Assembly: GCA_017414435.1 (NCBI GenBank)
Contig: JAFQMN010000002.1
Coordinates: 62,001 to 126,000, forward strand
DNA length: 64,000 nt
Direction: 5' to 3'
DNA from: Oscillospiraceae bacterium
Lineage (GTDB): Bacteria; Bacillota; Clostridia; Oscillospirales; Ruminococcaceae
The notes beneath the pieces are model-generated. The model ran no database searches and was not told where the DNA came from. It saw only the letters and a list, made by a program, of their open reading frames with translations. The stretch's first letter is position 1. Each line of letters opens with the position of its first letter. Of the stretch, positions 1 through 7,658 are shown in pieces. A program made the translations under genes and the position numbers.

Positions 1-784
1 CAACAATATTTACTAAAAAACTTAACTTGTTTTTGCTTTTTAGGTAGGCTTCTGCTTCTGCCAGTTTATCTTGTTTGCTAGTAAATTGCGATTCAAAATA
101 CCTTTTTCTAAAAATTTCATGGCTTGTAGCTTTAAGATCTGGTACGCATAATTGATAGTCACAACCATGCTTTATAAATACCTGAGAAACACTTTGTGCG
201 CGTCTATTTAAAACATTTATATCACAAAATGGTTGCTCTTTATTATTATTTGAAAATTTTATAGTTTTAGCAGAATTTCTGCCATTTACTTCAATTGCTC
301 CATTTAAAAGTACATATGGTTCTTGCAATCCTACAAGCTTACAAAATGTAGAAAGCACATCCCATTCACTCATTCCTCGTTTAACTAAAAAGTTGCTAGT
401 TGTTTTATTTTGTGGTGAATTTATCTGCAAAAAACCATATGGTTTTATATGCCTTTCAAAAAGATCACTTAAACTTAGTCGGCTATAAAGTTGCGGTCTG
501 GCTTGGTTATCTAGCAATAATGCCGCTTTGCTTCGCGCAATTATTTTAGACTCGAAATATGTTCCGCGCATGCCTGTTATTTGTTCGTCAATAATGCCTG
601 TGAAAAATAGTTTGCCATCTATTTTGACCTCTAATGTTACTGACTCTGGTATTAATTTATTGGTTAGCGCTTCTATAATTAATAAATCTGCTGGCACATC
701 TTCATCTGCCCAAAATTGAAAAGATATTATGTATGGTATTTTTAAAACTACATTGTCGATTGTTCTTATAAATGCTTCTATCAT
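1..784 (-). CDS. Phage late-control-D / baseplate hub-like protein (3' end outside window)
   Basis: This frame is open from the ATG at 784 down to the window edge, giving 261 visible residues with no stop. The ATG overlaps the stop of the LysM gene in an ATGA arrangement, so translation is probably coupled. The order LysM protein then hub is that of PBSX xkdP-xkdQ and of Afp7-Afp8 in extracellular contractile injection systems. The visible part has the beta-rich layout of gpD/gp27-like hubs, including a stretch near residues 55-75 (FFTGIIDEQITG) and a segment resembling 'SEWDVLSTFCKLVG' in hub proteins. The role would be the central ring joining tube and spike. The family is inferred from context and general resemblance; no catalytic motif is expected. 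The missing end prevents checking for a fused spike domain. Confidence 0.6.
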   Translation of the reverse strand, partial: MIEAFIRTIDNVVLKIPYIISFQFWADEDVPADLLIIEALTNKLIPESVTLEVKIDGKLFFTGIIDEQITGMRGTYFESKIIARSKAALLLDNQARPQLYSRLSLSDLFERHIKPYGFLQINSPQNKTTSNFLVKRGMSEWDVLSTFCKLVGLQEPYVLLNGAIEVNGRNSAKTIKFSNNNKEQPFCDINVLNRRAQSVSQVFIKHGCDYQLCVPDLKATSHEIFRKRYFESQFTSKQDKLAEAEAYLKSKNKLSFLVNIV

Positions 785-1287
785 AACATTAATTCTTCCT
801 TACTTTGTAATTTATTCCTCTTTTTTAGCAGATCCGGATTGCTTTTAAAAATCCGGTCGATCCCTACATTATTCTTTAGTGCAATTTGTTTTAATGTATC
901 GCCAGGTTGAAGTGTGTATTGTTTTTTTACCTGGTCCTCTTTTAGCATGTCTTCAATAAATTCAAAGGAATAGCTTATTTTTTTATGTTTACCGTTTCCA
1001 TTCATCTCTAGTTTAGAAAAATAACTAAAAAACATCTCGCCGTTTGGTAAAATTAGCAGCTTCGATTCTTGGTTAAGGTCAAAAAGTGCTACTAATTTTT
1101 CAAATTCATCTATAGCATCTTCTCCAATAAGCACAGACTCTCCTCGCACAATTCTAGCTGACTTTCCTATGTTTTGTGCAAAGCTTCCCACATCTGGCAC
1201 GCAAACCACATTAATATTTTTGCTATATATTAAATTCAATTTTGTAGGGTTTTCTAAAAACACAAAATCTCCAAACCGCATCTTCAT
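781..1287 (-). CDS. LysM-domain tail/baseplate protein (XkdP / Afp7-like)
   Basis: This protein has 168 residues. The C-terminal 45 residues form a LysM-like module (YTLQPGDTLKQIALKNNVG, then SNPDLLKKRNKL). The N-terminal 120 residues carry no motif I recognise. Proteins with this layout, an N-terminal adaptor and a C-terminal LysM, sit between the tape measure and hub genes of myovirus-like tails (XkdP in PBSX) and in contractile injection systems, where they bind the tube/hub junction. A strong AGGAGG lies eight bases before the ATG. The gene overlaps the hub gene by four bases. The family assignment rests on the LysM and on the neighbouring hub. Confidence 0.7.
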   Translation of the reverse strand: MKMRFGDFVFLENPTKLNLIYSKNINVVCVPDVGSFAQNIGKSARIVRGESVLIGEDAIDEFEKLVALFDLNQESKLLILPNGEMFFSYFSKLEMNGNGKHKKISYSFEFIEDMLKEDQVKKQYTLQPGDTLKQIALKNNVGIDRIFKSNPDLLKKRNKLQSKEELML

Positions 1288-1315
1288 TGTTTTTGCCTCC
1301 TTTTTTAATCATCCG

Positions 1316-1450
1316 CTAATTTAATTCAATATTACCGTTTTGTCTTCTTGTTTGAATGAGAAGTAGATCTGATAAATGTTGCAGTTCACCATTATCTATA
1401 ATATTCCAATTTGCGCACTCATGCTCTATAAAGTTTATATCCTTTGCCAT
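1316..1450 (-). CDS. Small hypothetical protein in the tail cluster (44 aa)
   Basis: A 44-codon frame starts with MAKDINFIEHECANWN and ends with TAG. It overlaps the last 16 bases of the upstream gp25-like gene and is preceded by AAGGGAG about nine bases from the ATG. It fills the otherwise empty gap before the LysM gene. It occupies the place where small phage proteins often sit (for example tape-measure chaperone-like proteins), but I recognise no family. Support is the ribosome binding site, the overlap spacing and the tight packing of the operon. Confidence 0.5.
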   Translation of the reverse strand: MAKDINFIEHECANWNIIDNGELQHLSDLLLIQTRRQNGNIELN

Positions 1451-1764
1451 TTAAAATCGCTCCCTTCTATATTTTGAAATTTTAACTCTCGGGTCTTTAT
1501 TCCCTTCTCTAGCAAAATCTCAACTTCTACTATAACTATTTTATGCTCGATATCAATTTTTAAATCTTTATAGCGCACGTTATCGAAATTATTTAAAACC
1601 TCTTTTACTATTTTGCTGAATTTTATGTTAAACAGCTCTAAGTCATCTGTATTAAAATCTAGGTTAGGCAGCTCACTGCCTAATTTTTTATTAAGTTCAA
1701 AACTGCCTTTGGGCAGCAGCATTGCTATGTATATGTTATCTATAATTGTTTCAATATCCATCAT
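1435..1764 (-). CDS. gp25-like baseplate wedge protein (candidate)
   Basis: This protein has 109 residues. Residues 10-32 (NIYIAMLLPKGSFELNKKLG, followed by SELPNL) resemble the gp25/GPW-type wedge signature, in which a short N-terminal helix is followed by a 'PKGSF...LGSEL' turn. A C-terminal strand region follows (IVIVEVEILLEKG). Such proteins link the hub to the J protein and start sheath assembly. The length is typical of the small Firmicute versions. The gene begins six bases after the 242-residue tail protein, with AGGTGG upstream of a double ATG. Resemblance is modest, so another small tail protein is possible. Confidence 0.45.
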   Translation of the reverse strand: MMDIETIIDNIYIAMLLPKGSFELNKKLGSELPNLDFNTDDLELFNIKFSKIVKEVLNNFDNVRYKDLKIDIEHKIVIVEVEILLEKGIKTRELKFQNIEGSDFKWQRI

Positions 1765-1770
1765 TTATTT

Positions 1771-2499
1771 TTATTCCACCTTTAACCTACAAGATATCAA
1801 TTTTATTCGTTTTAGCCTTTTGTTTATAAAATCATTCTCTAATTCAAGCAAGGCACAATTATAAAAGATATATACTTTGTTTGCTTTTTGCACCCGCACT
1901 GATATATTCTTACCCTCTTTTAGTAACCAGCAAAAATCTTCCACATAAACATCTTCTAGTTCTAATTTGAATTCTGGCTTTTCGCTAATAATTTTAGTCT
2001 GCAGCTCGTCAAATTCCTCAATTTTATCTATTTTATAATCTGTAATTAATTTGCAAATTCGGCCTCGCCCTATTATTTTCTCTGAATCTAACAAGCTAAC
2101 TGTTAAATTATTTATATTCTCAGAGAACAGATCTGCTTTTGGTATTAATAGTTTGCAAATTAATTTTTGTTCAATAATACTCTGTTCTAAATATTGTGGT
2201 TTTTCTGTTCTTATTCCGCTACAAATGAAACCAGCTTGCTCTTCAAAACTTTTAACTACCGCCCATGCACATTTGGCAAGTATGTTTTTCTGCTTAAGAG
2301 GGATTTTAATAGAAACATTTATATCTAATTCACAATCAACTGCATTTGTTTGAATATTAGATAAATTAACCGTTAATGTTGGTTTTTTAAAAGCCGTTAC
2401 TGGAATAGAACCTGCAGCTTCAACAACTATGGCGCCATATAAACCTAATTCTTTTTTTAAATTAAAAATTATCTTTTTTCTAATCTCCTCAAAATTCAT
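1771..2499 (-). CDS. Tail terminator/completion-like protein with extra C-terminal beta domain
   Basis: I place the start at the ATG at 2499, not at an in-frame codon upstream. It has AGAGGA seven bases before it and forms an ATGA overlap with the preceding stop, giving 242 residues. The first 100 residues look like a tail terminator/completion fold: a helix, then alternating strands with a 'DCELDINVSIKIPLK' run and a second helix. The last 70 residues form an alternating hydrophobic beta region (FKLELEDVYVEDFCWLLKEG) reminiscent of tail-tube-like barrels. It may therefore combine two tail functions. This is inferred from the pattern and from the neighbouring closure-like and wedge-like genes. 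Function is not certain. Confidence 0.4.
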   Translation of the reverse strand: MNFEEIRKKIIFNLKKELGLYGAIVVEAAGSIPVTAFKKPTLTVNLSNIQTNAVDCELDINVSIKIPLKQKNILAKCAWAVVKSFEEQAGFICSGIRTEKPQYLEQSIIEQKLICKLLIPKADLFSENINNLTVSLLDSEKIIGRGRICKLITDYKIDKIEEFDELQTKIISEKPEFKLELEDVYVEDFCWLLKEGKNISVRVQKANKVYIFYNCALLELENDFINKRLKRIKLISCRLKVE

Positions 2500-2825
2500 A
2501 ACCATTCCTCTTTTCTGCAAACTATCTTATAATACAGCACCGCCCCTTTTAATGTATGCTCTGCTACATTTAAGACTATATATTTCTCGTTATTTGCAAA
2601 TATATAACCTGATTTTTTAAATTCATTGCCTAAACTTTCTTTGCCTGCAAATAAAAAAGTGTAATCTGTGCCATCTAAAGGTCCGATGTCTGAGGTTTTT
2701 AATGAATTCTTTTGTTTGTTGATAATTGCATATTTAGGGACTTCATCTAACACTCCTTCACAAAAAAGATAACATTTTACGCCAAACTTTTTTAAAAAAA
2801 GATCTAATATATTTTTTATATCCAT
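2496..2825 (-). CDS. Head-closure / minor tail-like protein
   Basis: This protein has 109 residues, with AGGAGAG nine bases before the ATG. The sequence has the layout of small phage closure or stopper proteins: an N-terminal helix, a turn (GPLDGTDYTFLFAG), then 'YIFANNEKYIVLNVAEHTLKGAVLYYKI', a beta stretch typical of proteins lining the head-tail or tail-end interface. It lies between a gp6/connector-like gene and a terminator-like gene, which is the usual order in PBSX-like clusters. Its presence would favour descent from a true phage over a purely headless injection system. Assignment is by resemblance and order only. Confidence 0.4.
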   Translation of the reverse strand: MDIKNILDLFLKKFGVKCYLFCEGVLDEVPKYAIINKQKNSLKTSDIGPLDGTDYTFLFAGKESLGNEFKKSGYIFANNEKYIVLNVAEHTLKGAVLYYKIVCRKEEWL

Positions 2826-2864
2826 TCTGACAAACTCTCCTATAAAATTTTTAGCGCCAATTAA

Positions 2865-3233
2865 TTACACGCTAATAAACTCAACAAATTTTGCTCGCAT
2901 ATATTTTCGAGTTGCTTTATAATAGTAGTCTTTGAGTTTTTGAGCTGCTTGTATCCATTTTTCTCCGTTATATTGAACACTAACATCGCCCACCTTAACC
3001 GCTTGAGCTTGTTTTTGTGCCGCAATTAAAGCGTATTGATAGTATGTAATTGCTACGCATAACATTAAAAGATTATGCTCGCCATCTTTTATAGCCACCC
3101 CTGGTCTTAAATTACTCTCTACCTGTTCAATTGCTGCCTTGCCCAATTTTTCTATAAGTTCATTATCTTCTGTTGCTAATTCGTTGCTTAAAATAACTTT
3201 TAAATATTTTAGTAACTCTTCTAGTTTCAGCAT
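2865..3233 (-). CDS. gp6-like connector protein (candidate)
   Basis: This is a 122-residue, mostly helical protein. It begins MLKLEELLKYLKVIL, followed by an acidic turn and a long helix ending at 'AAIEQVESNLRPG', then 'LLMLCVAITYYQYALIAAQKQ'. This is the general layout of gp6/YqbG-like head-tail connector subunits, which start with a short 'L..vK.yLrv...' helix. It is the first gene after the ncRNA and its terminators. An SD-like GGAAGGG precedes it. I see no good promoter between the terminators and this gene, so it may depend on read-through. Confidence 0.4.
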   Translation of the reverse strand: MLKLEELLKYLKVILSNELATEDNELIEKLGKAAIEQVESNLRPGVAIKDGEHNLLMLCVAITYYQYALIAAQKQAQAVKVGDVSVQYNGEKWIQAAQKLKDYYYKATRKYMRAKFVEFISV

Positions 3234-3287
3234 AATTTAACTCATCCCTTCCTTATATTTGCTAATTTATAAGTTTATAAAATAAAA

Positions 3288-3311
3288 ATGTTGCGTAAAA
3301 TTCCGCAACAT
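3288..3311 (-). terminator. Second hairpin terminator upstream of the connector-like gene
   Basis: Eight-base stem ATGTTGCG/CGCAACAT with an eight-base loop. On the minus strand it is followed by five Ts. It is the second of two consecutive terminators between the ncRNA and the tail genes. Confidence 0.6.
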
Positions 3312-3322
3312 GTACTTTTTAT

Positions 3323-3355
3323 AAAAAAAATACCCCCTTTTATAAAAAGGAGGTA
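3323..3355 (-). terminator. Strong Rho-independent terminator of the candidate ncRNA
   Basis: Eleven-base stem (TACCTCCTTTT/AAAAGGGGGTA, one G-U pair) with a three-base loop, followed on the minus strand by eight Ts at 3330-3323. Confidence 0.8.
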
Positions 3356-3676
3356 CTAAACATAAAATTTAGAGGGGAGTTGCAGACTTAGCAAAAATAA
3401 AAATAAATAAATTTTAAAGAAAAGGAATTAAAAAATAAATAAAGAAATAAAATGAAATAAAAAAGTAGAAAATATGAAACTAAGTCTGCAATTATGATGA
3501 AAACCCTTTACCAAAAATCTTAGATATAAAACAGCTAAGACTTCAATTTAAAGGGTGTAAGCAAGCAGATTGTAGATTCATTGGTGAAATATTATATTAA
3601 TAAACTTTTAAAATTGGAATTATATAATAAATAAAATTGAATTGATATATTTATTTCTAATATTCTCTGTTGCTGT
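3323..3676 (-). ncRNA. Candidate structured non-coding RNA with a large G-free loop
   Basis: A minus-strand transcription unit is bounded by a good promoter (3683-3711) and a strong terminator (3323-3355), with no credible coding frame between. In RNA order it has a nested hairpin (ACCCUUUA with UAAAGGGU at 3549-3556/3503-3510, and an inner CUUAGA-type stem at 3535-3540/3518-3523). Next comes a perfect 12-base stem (3480-3491 with 3380-3391) enclosing 88 nt. That loop is built only of U, A and C except for its last base. I do not recognise it as 6S, tmRNA, SRP RNA, RNase P or a known riboswitch. Length and start site are inferred from the signals. Confidence 0.55.
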
Positions 3677-3682
3677 GTTTTT

Positions 3683-3711
3683 ATTATAAACTATATATCT
3701 AAAAAAGTCAA
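3683..3711 (-). promoter_or_regulatory. Sigma-A-type promoter for the candidate ncRNA
   Basis: On the minus strand, TTGACT (3711-3706), a 17-base spacer, then TATAAT (3688-3683). The -35 box is part of a perfect 22-base palindrome (3701-3722, AAAAAAGTCAATTGACTTTTTT), which could be an operator or a terminator of upstream transcription. Confidence 0.7.
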
Positions 3712-3842
3712 TTGACTTTTTTAATCAACTTTCGGCTATTTTTGAATAATATTTTGTGCATTTTGTATGTATCTCTTGTTGCTCTATAAATATCTACTTT
3801 TAAAATTGCTGCTTTAAATATCCATACTTGTTAAGCTATATC

Positions 3843-3995
3843 TCATTCTGTTGCCATTTCTTTATAAATTTGTTCTAAAATTTCGGCACATATAACAAAC
3901 TCCGAATGGTTTTTGGGTGTTCTTGAAATTAAATGTAGATTTAAAGGTTTCATAATTTTCTCTATCTGTTCTAAAAATTCTAATTTAACGTCCAT
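3843..3995 (-). CDS. Small hypothetical protein following the shortened baseplate J gene (50 aa)
   Basis: A 50-codon frame (MDVKLEFLEQIEKIMKPLNL at the start, ending EQIYKEMATE). It begins four bases after the J stop and has a strong AAAGGAG that overlaps the J stop region. The protein is helical and acidic/lysine-rich, with no family I recognise. The ribosome binding site and tight spacing support translation. It sits where the rest of the J gene and the tail-fibre genes would be expected. The 130 bases between its stop and the ncRNA promoter hold nothing I can identify. Confidence 0.55.
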   Translation of the reverse strand: MDVKLEFLEQIEKIMKPLNLHLISRTPKNHSEFVICAEILEQIYKEMATE

Positions 3996-3999
3996 TTTT

Positions 4000-4593
4000 T
4001 TAGCTCTCCTTTCGTGTTTTCATCCACTCTTTAAAAGCTGTTACCATTCTTGTTCTATAACTTTCATCTGTTTCTAATGCGTATCCCCCTTCGAAATCTG
4101 TGATGTTTATAATATTAACTACTCCTTCTATCTCTTCGCATAGCTCCAGCTCTGTGCTTACATGCAAATTATAATCTTCCGATTCTTTCTCTGCTTGCAC
4201 TTTAACATCAGCAAAATTTTTCTCTTTTTCAATTTCTACTTCTTCAATTGTTTCAAATCTCAAATCATAAGCACCCGGTAAGGTTAGCCATGTGCCTTTA
4301 GGAACAGTTAATTCATCTTCTATTCCTTCGGCCTTAAATATTCTTACCATGCCTGTTGACTTTTTAGAATTTCTAGTAAAATTCAAATTTTCTCCCCATT
4401 CATCAAGTGCTTTGCCTGTTGCTGTAAGCAAGTTTGTATCTTTTTGTTCTAATATTAGTTTATCTTTAAATTTAACTATTGCATCTGCTATAACCTGTAA
4501 CCTAATTCCTGTTTCACTGGCCTCAACTACATGATGACCACAAATTTCAAAATATCTTTTTTTTATCACTTTAAGTAATTCTTCATAACTCAT
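4000..4593 (-). CDS. Baseplate J-like protein, C-terminally shortened
   Basis: This protein has 197 residues. The N-terminal part matches the baseplate J/gp47 family: an initial helix, 'GIRLQVIADAIVKF', 'LLTATGKALDEWGENLNFTR', 'KSTGMVRIF...LTVPKGTWL' (the beta hairpin typical of J proteins), then 'GGYALETDESYRTRMVTAF'. Family members usually run on well past this DESYR-type motif (roughly 350 residues or more). Here the frame stops 15 residues later, so the C-terminal domain contacting tail fibres is missing. No continuation is visible in the downstream frames. It may be a degraded gene or a minimal baseplate. It starts with a normal ATG after a short gap from the 81-residue gene. Confidence 0.7.
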   Translation of the reverse strand: MSYEELLKVIKKRYFEICGHHVVEASETGIRLQVIADAIVKFKDKLILEQKDTNLLTATGKALDEWGENLNFTRNSKKSTGMVRIFKAEGIEDELTVPKGTWLTLPGAYDLRFETIEEVEIEKEKNFADVKVQAEKESEDYNLHVSTELELCEEIEGVVNIINITDFEGGYALETDESYRTRMVTAFKEWMKTRKES

Positions 4594-4648
4594 AGTTTAT
4601 CCTCCACATTATTTATTACAGTTTTTTATCTTTCTTTACTTATCGCAT

Positions 4649-4894
4649 TTATACTTGTCTGCCACACCACTTCCCTATGCACACATCCCCCAATTTTGTT
4701 GCCAAAACTAAAACGCTATCTCCAATAGAAAGCATCTTAAAATGTTCAGCGGAACCTAAAACCATAGTGTCGTTTGGTGCTACAGAACGTTCGGTTGTAA
4801 TAAATCCATCCTTTATATCCACAACTTTTGTCCACGCAATATCTTCATTTTCAAACTTCTGTACTTGCTGGTCAACAATCCACAAATCTATCAT
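4649..4894 (-). CDS. Small tail protein, possibly XkdR/DUF2577-like or spike-associated
   Basis: A protein of about 81 residues with beta-rich composition. The ending 'LSIGDSVLVLATKLGDVCIGKWCG' resembles the OB-fold or 'GD.VLV' ending of small baseplate proteins found between hub and J genes. The ATG at 4894 lies directly against AGGAG; a TTG at 4885 (residue 4) is better spaced and may be the true start. The downstream neighbour is baseplate J, which supports a baseplate role. Precise family is uncertain. Confidence 0.45.
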   Translation of the reverse strand: MIDLWIVDQQVQKFENEDIAWTKVVDIKDGFITTERSVAPNDTMVLGSAEHFKMLSIGDSVLVLATKLGDVCIGKWCGRQV

Positions 4895-4955
4895 CTCCTA
4901 TGTTTATTAAAACAACAAATTCAGCTAAACGTTGTTCTATAAAACTCTAGTAAAA

Positions 4956-4984
4956 AAATTATTGCATTGCCTATATTTATGCAA
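4956..4984 (-). promoter_or_regulatory. Possible promoter for the 81-residue/J genes
   Basis: On the minus strand, TTGCAT (4984-4979), a 17-base spacer, and TAATTT (4961-4956). The -10 box is poor. Confidence 0.35.
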
Positions 4985-5021
4985 CTGCCTAAAAAGTTCA
5001 TAATATTTTCATACTTGCCTC

Positions 5022-5050
5022 TTGATTGCATAATTAAAATATGTTACAAT
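5022..5050 (+). promoter_or_regulatory. Promoter for the double-AAA ATPase gene
   Basis: TTGATT (5022-5027), 17 bases, TACAAT (5045-5050), with an extended -10 TG one base upstream. Confidence 0.7.
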
Positions 5051-5122
5051 ATTAATATATTTTTTCTTATTTATTTAAAAAATTATTCAAAAATGTTATA
5101 TTGCCAGAACGGAGGCACTTTT

Positions 5123-7345
5123 GTGAGTCAACCTAATAATTTAAATACTTATGATCTTTACTTTGCAAAATCTATGTGTAATAAGCCATATTCTTCTAAT
5201 GATGAATATATAAAAGATATTTCTGCACTCATGGATATGTATGTAGAAATTGCTTTGGATCTTCGCAAACAAAACCAGCTTACTATTAAAAATAAAAGTG
5301 CTCTGCATTCATTCTCTTTTAAAGGGATAGTTATAACAGATGAAGAAATAGACAATATTATAGAAAGTTCTCACATAAATCATCAAAATGATATTGTTGA
5401 TTCTAATATATCCAAAAATCTTGAACAGGCGTGGGCACATATAAACAGCCGGGCAGCTGCATCGCAAGATGTTTACTTGCCAATGCATGCATTTTTTAAT
5501 AAATTTAATCTCTCTATTTTTGAAAAACTCTGTGTTATTTCTGCACTTAGCGTAGAAATAAACCGTAAATATGAACGTCTTTTCTCTTATATTCAAGATG
5601 ACACTAATGTAAAACTTCCAACTTATGGTCTGGTGTTAGCCCTTACGCTTCTTTCTGGTCCAATAAGTAACCCAGAGGCATATAGCATTTTAAATCACAC
5701 GTTGCTTTCATCCATGTTTATAAATGTAATCGGTGATTTTAACCGTTCAGCTTTAACTATAGAACTTTCTTTGCGCAGGTGTGTGGTTAGTTCATTTTTA
5801 GGAGTTCGCGGCGAAGAGTTATATATGAAAAAACTGGGTTATAGCTACTATCCTAATTCTTCAAGTTCCGAAGAGTTAGAAGAATTAGTTGTTGCCCGCA
5901 AATTTAATCAAGAGTTAACTTTTACCATAAAAAAATTGCTTTCTAATCGAGTGAAAAACCGATTTATTCATATATATGGCGAAGAAGGTGCTGGCAAACG
6001 GCTTCACGTTAAGCATTTAGCTTATAATCTGGGTTTGCCCGTGATTTTTGCCAATTTTGCTCATTTACTTAGTATAGACATTGAACGAGCCATATATTTT
6101 GCAGAAACTCTCGCTTTAGAGGGTATTTTAAATAATAAAATTATATGTTTATATAATGTTGATCTCGCTGAATCGGATATGGGCAACTTTAGTTTAATTA
6201 TGGACGAGCTCCTTACGCATAATAATTTGGTTTTGGTGCTAAATAAAACTCCCAAATTCCCAATCTCAAAACTAGCACGCTACAAACCTTTTTTAGATAT
6301 AGAAGTAAAACCACTTAACATGGCAGATACTCTAAAAATCTGGCAGACGTTAGCTTTAAAATATAAAATTCAAAGCAATTTAGATTTTCAAAATGTTGCT
6401 AACAAATTCAATTACACCCCGGGGCAAATTAAAAATATTCTGCTTAAGTCCAGCATTATATCTAAAGCAGAGAACACCCAGATAACACAAGAAGCTTTAA
6501 CTGACACCTGCAAAACATTCTCTATTCATAATCTGGAACGCAAAGCTACTTTAATAAACTGCAAATATACTTTTGACGATCTTGTTATAGATGATAGTCA
6601 AAAAAAGATTTTAGTTAGTGCTTGCAACTACATAAAATATAAGGATGTTGTATACGAAAAATGGAACTTCAGCTCCAAAGTTGCTTATGGGCGCGGGCTT
6701 AGTATAATTTTTTACGGTCCTCCGGGTACCGGTAAAACTATGGGCGCACAGGTAATGGCTAACGAACTGGGTTTGCAGCTATACAAAGTGGATGTTTCGC
6801 AGATAATGAATAAATACGTTGGTGAAACCGAAAAAAATCTTAATGATATTTTTGGTGAAGCTAAAACCAGTAACGCAATTCTTTTGTTCGATGAGGCCGA
6901 TTCACTCTTTGGAAAACGCACCGATGTTAAAAACTCTAACGATAAATTTTCTAACAGTGAGATTTCTTTTTTGCTGCAAAAAATGGAAGAATACAATGGA
7001 GTTTCTATACTAACTACCAATAAGTTTAACCATTTTGACGATGCATTTAGGCGCAGAATAAAATTTATGGTAAACTTCCCTGCTCCAACCGTTGCAATGC
7101 GTAAGTTATTGTGGCAAAAGATATTCCCTAAAAATTCACCACTTGGTAGCGATTTTGACCCTGTTGCGCTCGCCGAACGGTTTGATTTAACCGGCAGCAG
7201 TATAAAATCAATAGCCGTTCAAGCTGCCTACACGGCCGCTGCTGAAGCTGGTGAAATTACAATGAACCATATTCTAGACGCCATTAAATATGAATATCAA
7301 AAGCTTGGCAAAGTTTCTTCAGATCAAGATTTTAATTTATTTTAA
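5123..7345 (+). CDS. Cdc48-like double-AAA+ ATPase beside the tail cluster (Afp15/Pvc15-like candidate)
   Basis: The GTG at 5123 has GGAGG seven bases upstream, giving 740 residues. An in-frame codon at 4967 would overlap the promoter, so it is rejected. Residues 1-220 are helical and of unknown family. A first, degenerate AAA module has GEEGAGKR near residue 286 and no clear Walker B. The second is a canonical AAA module: Walker A GPPGTGKT (532-539), a pore-loop-like 'KYVG' shortly after, Walker B ILLFDEAD (590-593) and an arginine-rich 'AFRRRIKF' sensor/finger region. ATPases of this kind are a marker gene of extracellular contractile injection systems, where they act in assembly or maturation. 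The tail genes are divergently oriented next door. A general unfoldase unrelated to the tail is the alternative. Confidence 0.65.
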   Translation: MSQPNNLNTYDLYFAKSMCNKPYSSNDEYIKDISALMDMYVEIALDLRKQNQLTIKNKSALHSFSFKGIVITDEEIDNIIESSHINHQNDIVDSNISKNLEQAWAHINSRAAASQDVYLPMHAFFNKFNLSIFEKLCVISALSVEINRKYERLFSYIQDDTNVKLPTYGLVLALTLLSGPISNPEAYSILNHTLLSSMFINVIGDFNRSALTIELSLRRCVVSSFLGVRGEELYMKKLGYSYYPNSSSSEELEELVVARKFNQELTFTIKKLLSNRVKNRFIHIYGEEGAGKRLHVKHLAYNLGLPVIFANFAHLLSIDIERAIYFAETLALEGILNNKIICLYNVDLAESDMGNFSLIMDELLTHNNLVLVLNKTPKFPISKLARYKPFLDIEVKPLNMADTLKIWQTLALKYKIQSNLDFQNVANKFNYTPGQIKNILLKSSIISKAENTQITQEALTDTCKTFSIHNLERKATLINCKYTFDDLVIDDSQKKILVSACNYIKYKDVVYEKWNFSSKVAYGRGLSIIFYGPPGTGKTMGAQVMANELGLQLYKVDVSQIMNKYVGETEKNLNDIFGEAKTSNAILLFDEADSLFGKRTDVKNSNDKFSNSEISFLLQKMEEYNGVSILTTNKFNHFDDAFRRRIKFMVNFPAPTVAMRKLLWQKIFPKNSPLGSDFDPVALAERFDLTGSSIKSIAVQAAYTAAAEAGEITMNHILDAIKYEYQKLGKVSSDQDFNLF

Positions 7346-7359
7346 GGTTGTGGGTGTAA

Positions 7360-7584
7360 GTGAATAATTTATTCTCTTTTATAAAAAAACTACTAATATC
7401 TAATATAAACAAGCCATCTAAAGCACAACAACAAAAACTAGATGAAATCTCTGACAACGAATATAAGTGCATTCAGATTATTCTAAACAGATGTAAAAGT
7501 TGGAACAATAGCGATTATATTCATTATATAAAACTTATTGAGCAGAATGCTGAAAAACAAAAAGCAAAAGTTTTAAAAAGTTGA
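7360..7584 (+). CDS. Small hypothetical protein (74 aa)
   Basis: A GTG start 14 bases after the ATPase stop, with only a weak G-rich stretch before it. The 74 residues are helical and lysine-rich (NLFSFIKKLLISNINKPS, then a run ending LIEQNAEKQKAK). I recognise no family. It is co-directional with the ATPase and the following amphipathic-repeat protein, so the three may form one unit. Confidence 0.5.
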   Translation: MNNLFSFIKKLLISNINKPSKAQQQKLDEISDNEYKCIQIILNRCKSWNNSDYIHYIKLIEQNAEKQKAKVLKS

Positions 7585-7658
7585 TTTTTAATGTTTTAAA
7601 TGTGTAAGTAATCGAGTATTTAGCTCGAAATAAACAAAAAACGAAGGGAGGGACGTTT

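Noticed and set aside
3323..3676. Retron or group II intron RNA
   Set aside because: No reverse transcriptase frame is present near, and no intron domain V or msd-like pattern was found.
4967..5122. Upstream extension of the double-AAA ATPase
   Set aside because: It contains the promoter and no ribosome site, whereas the GTG at 5123 has GGAGG at ideal distance.
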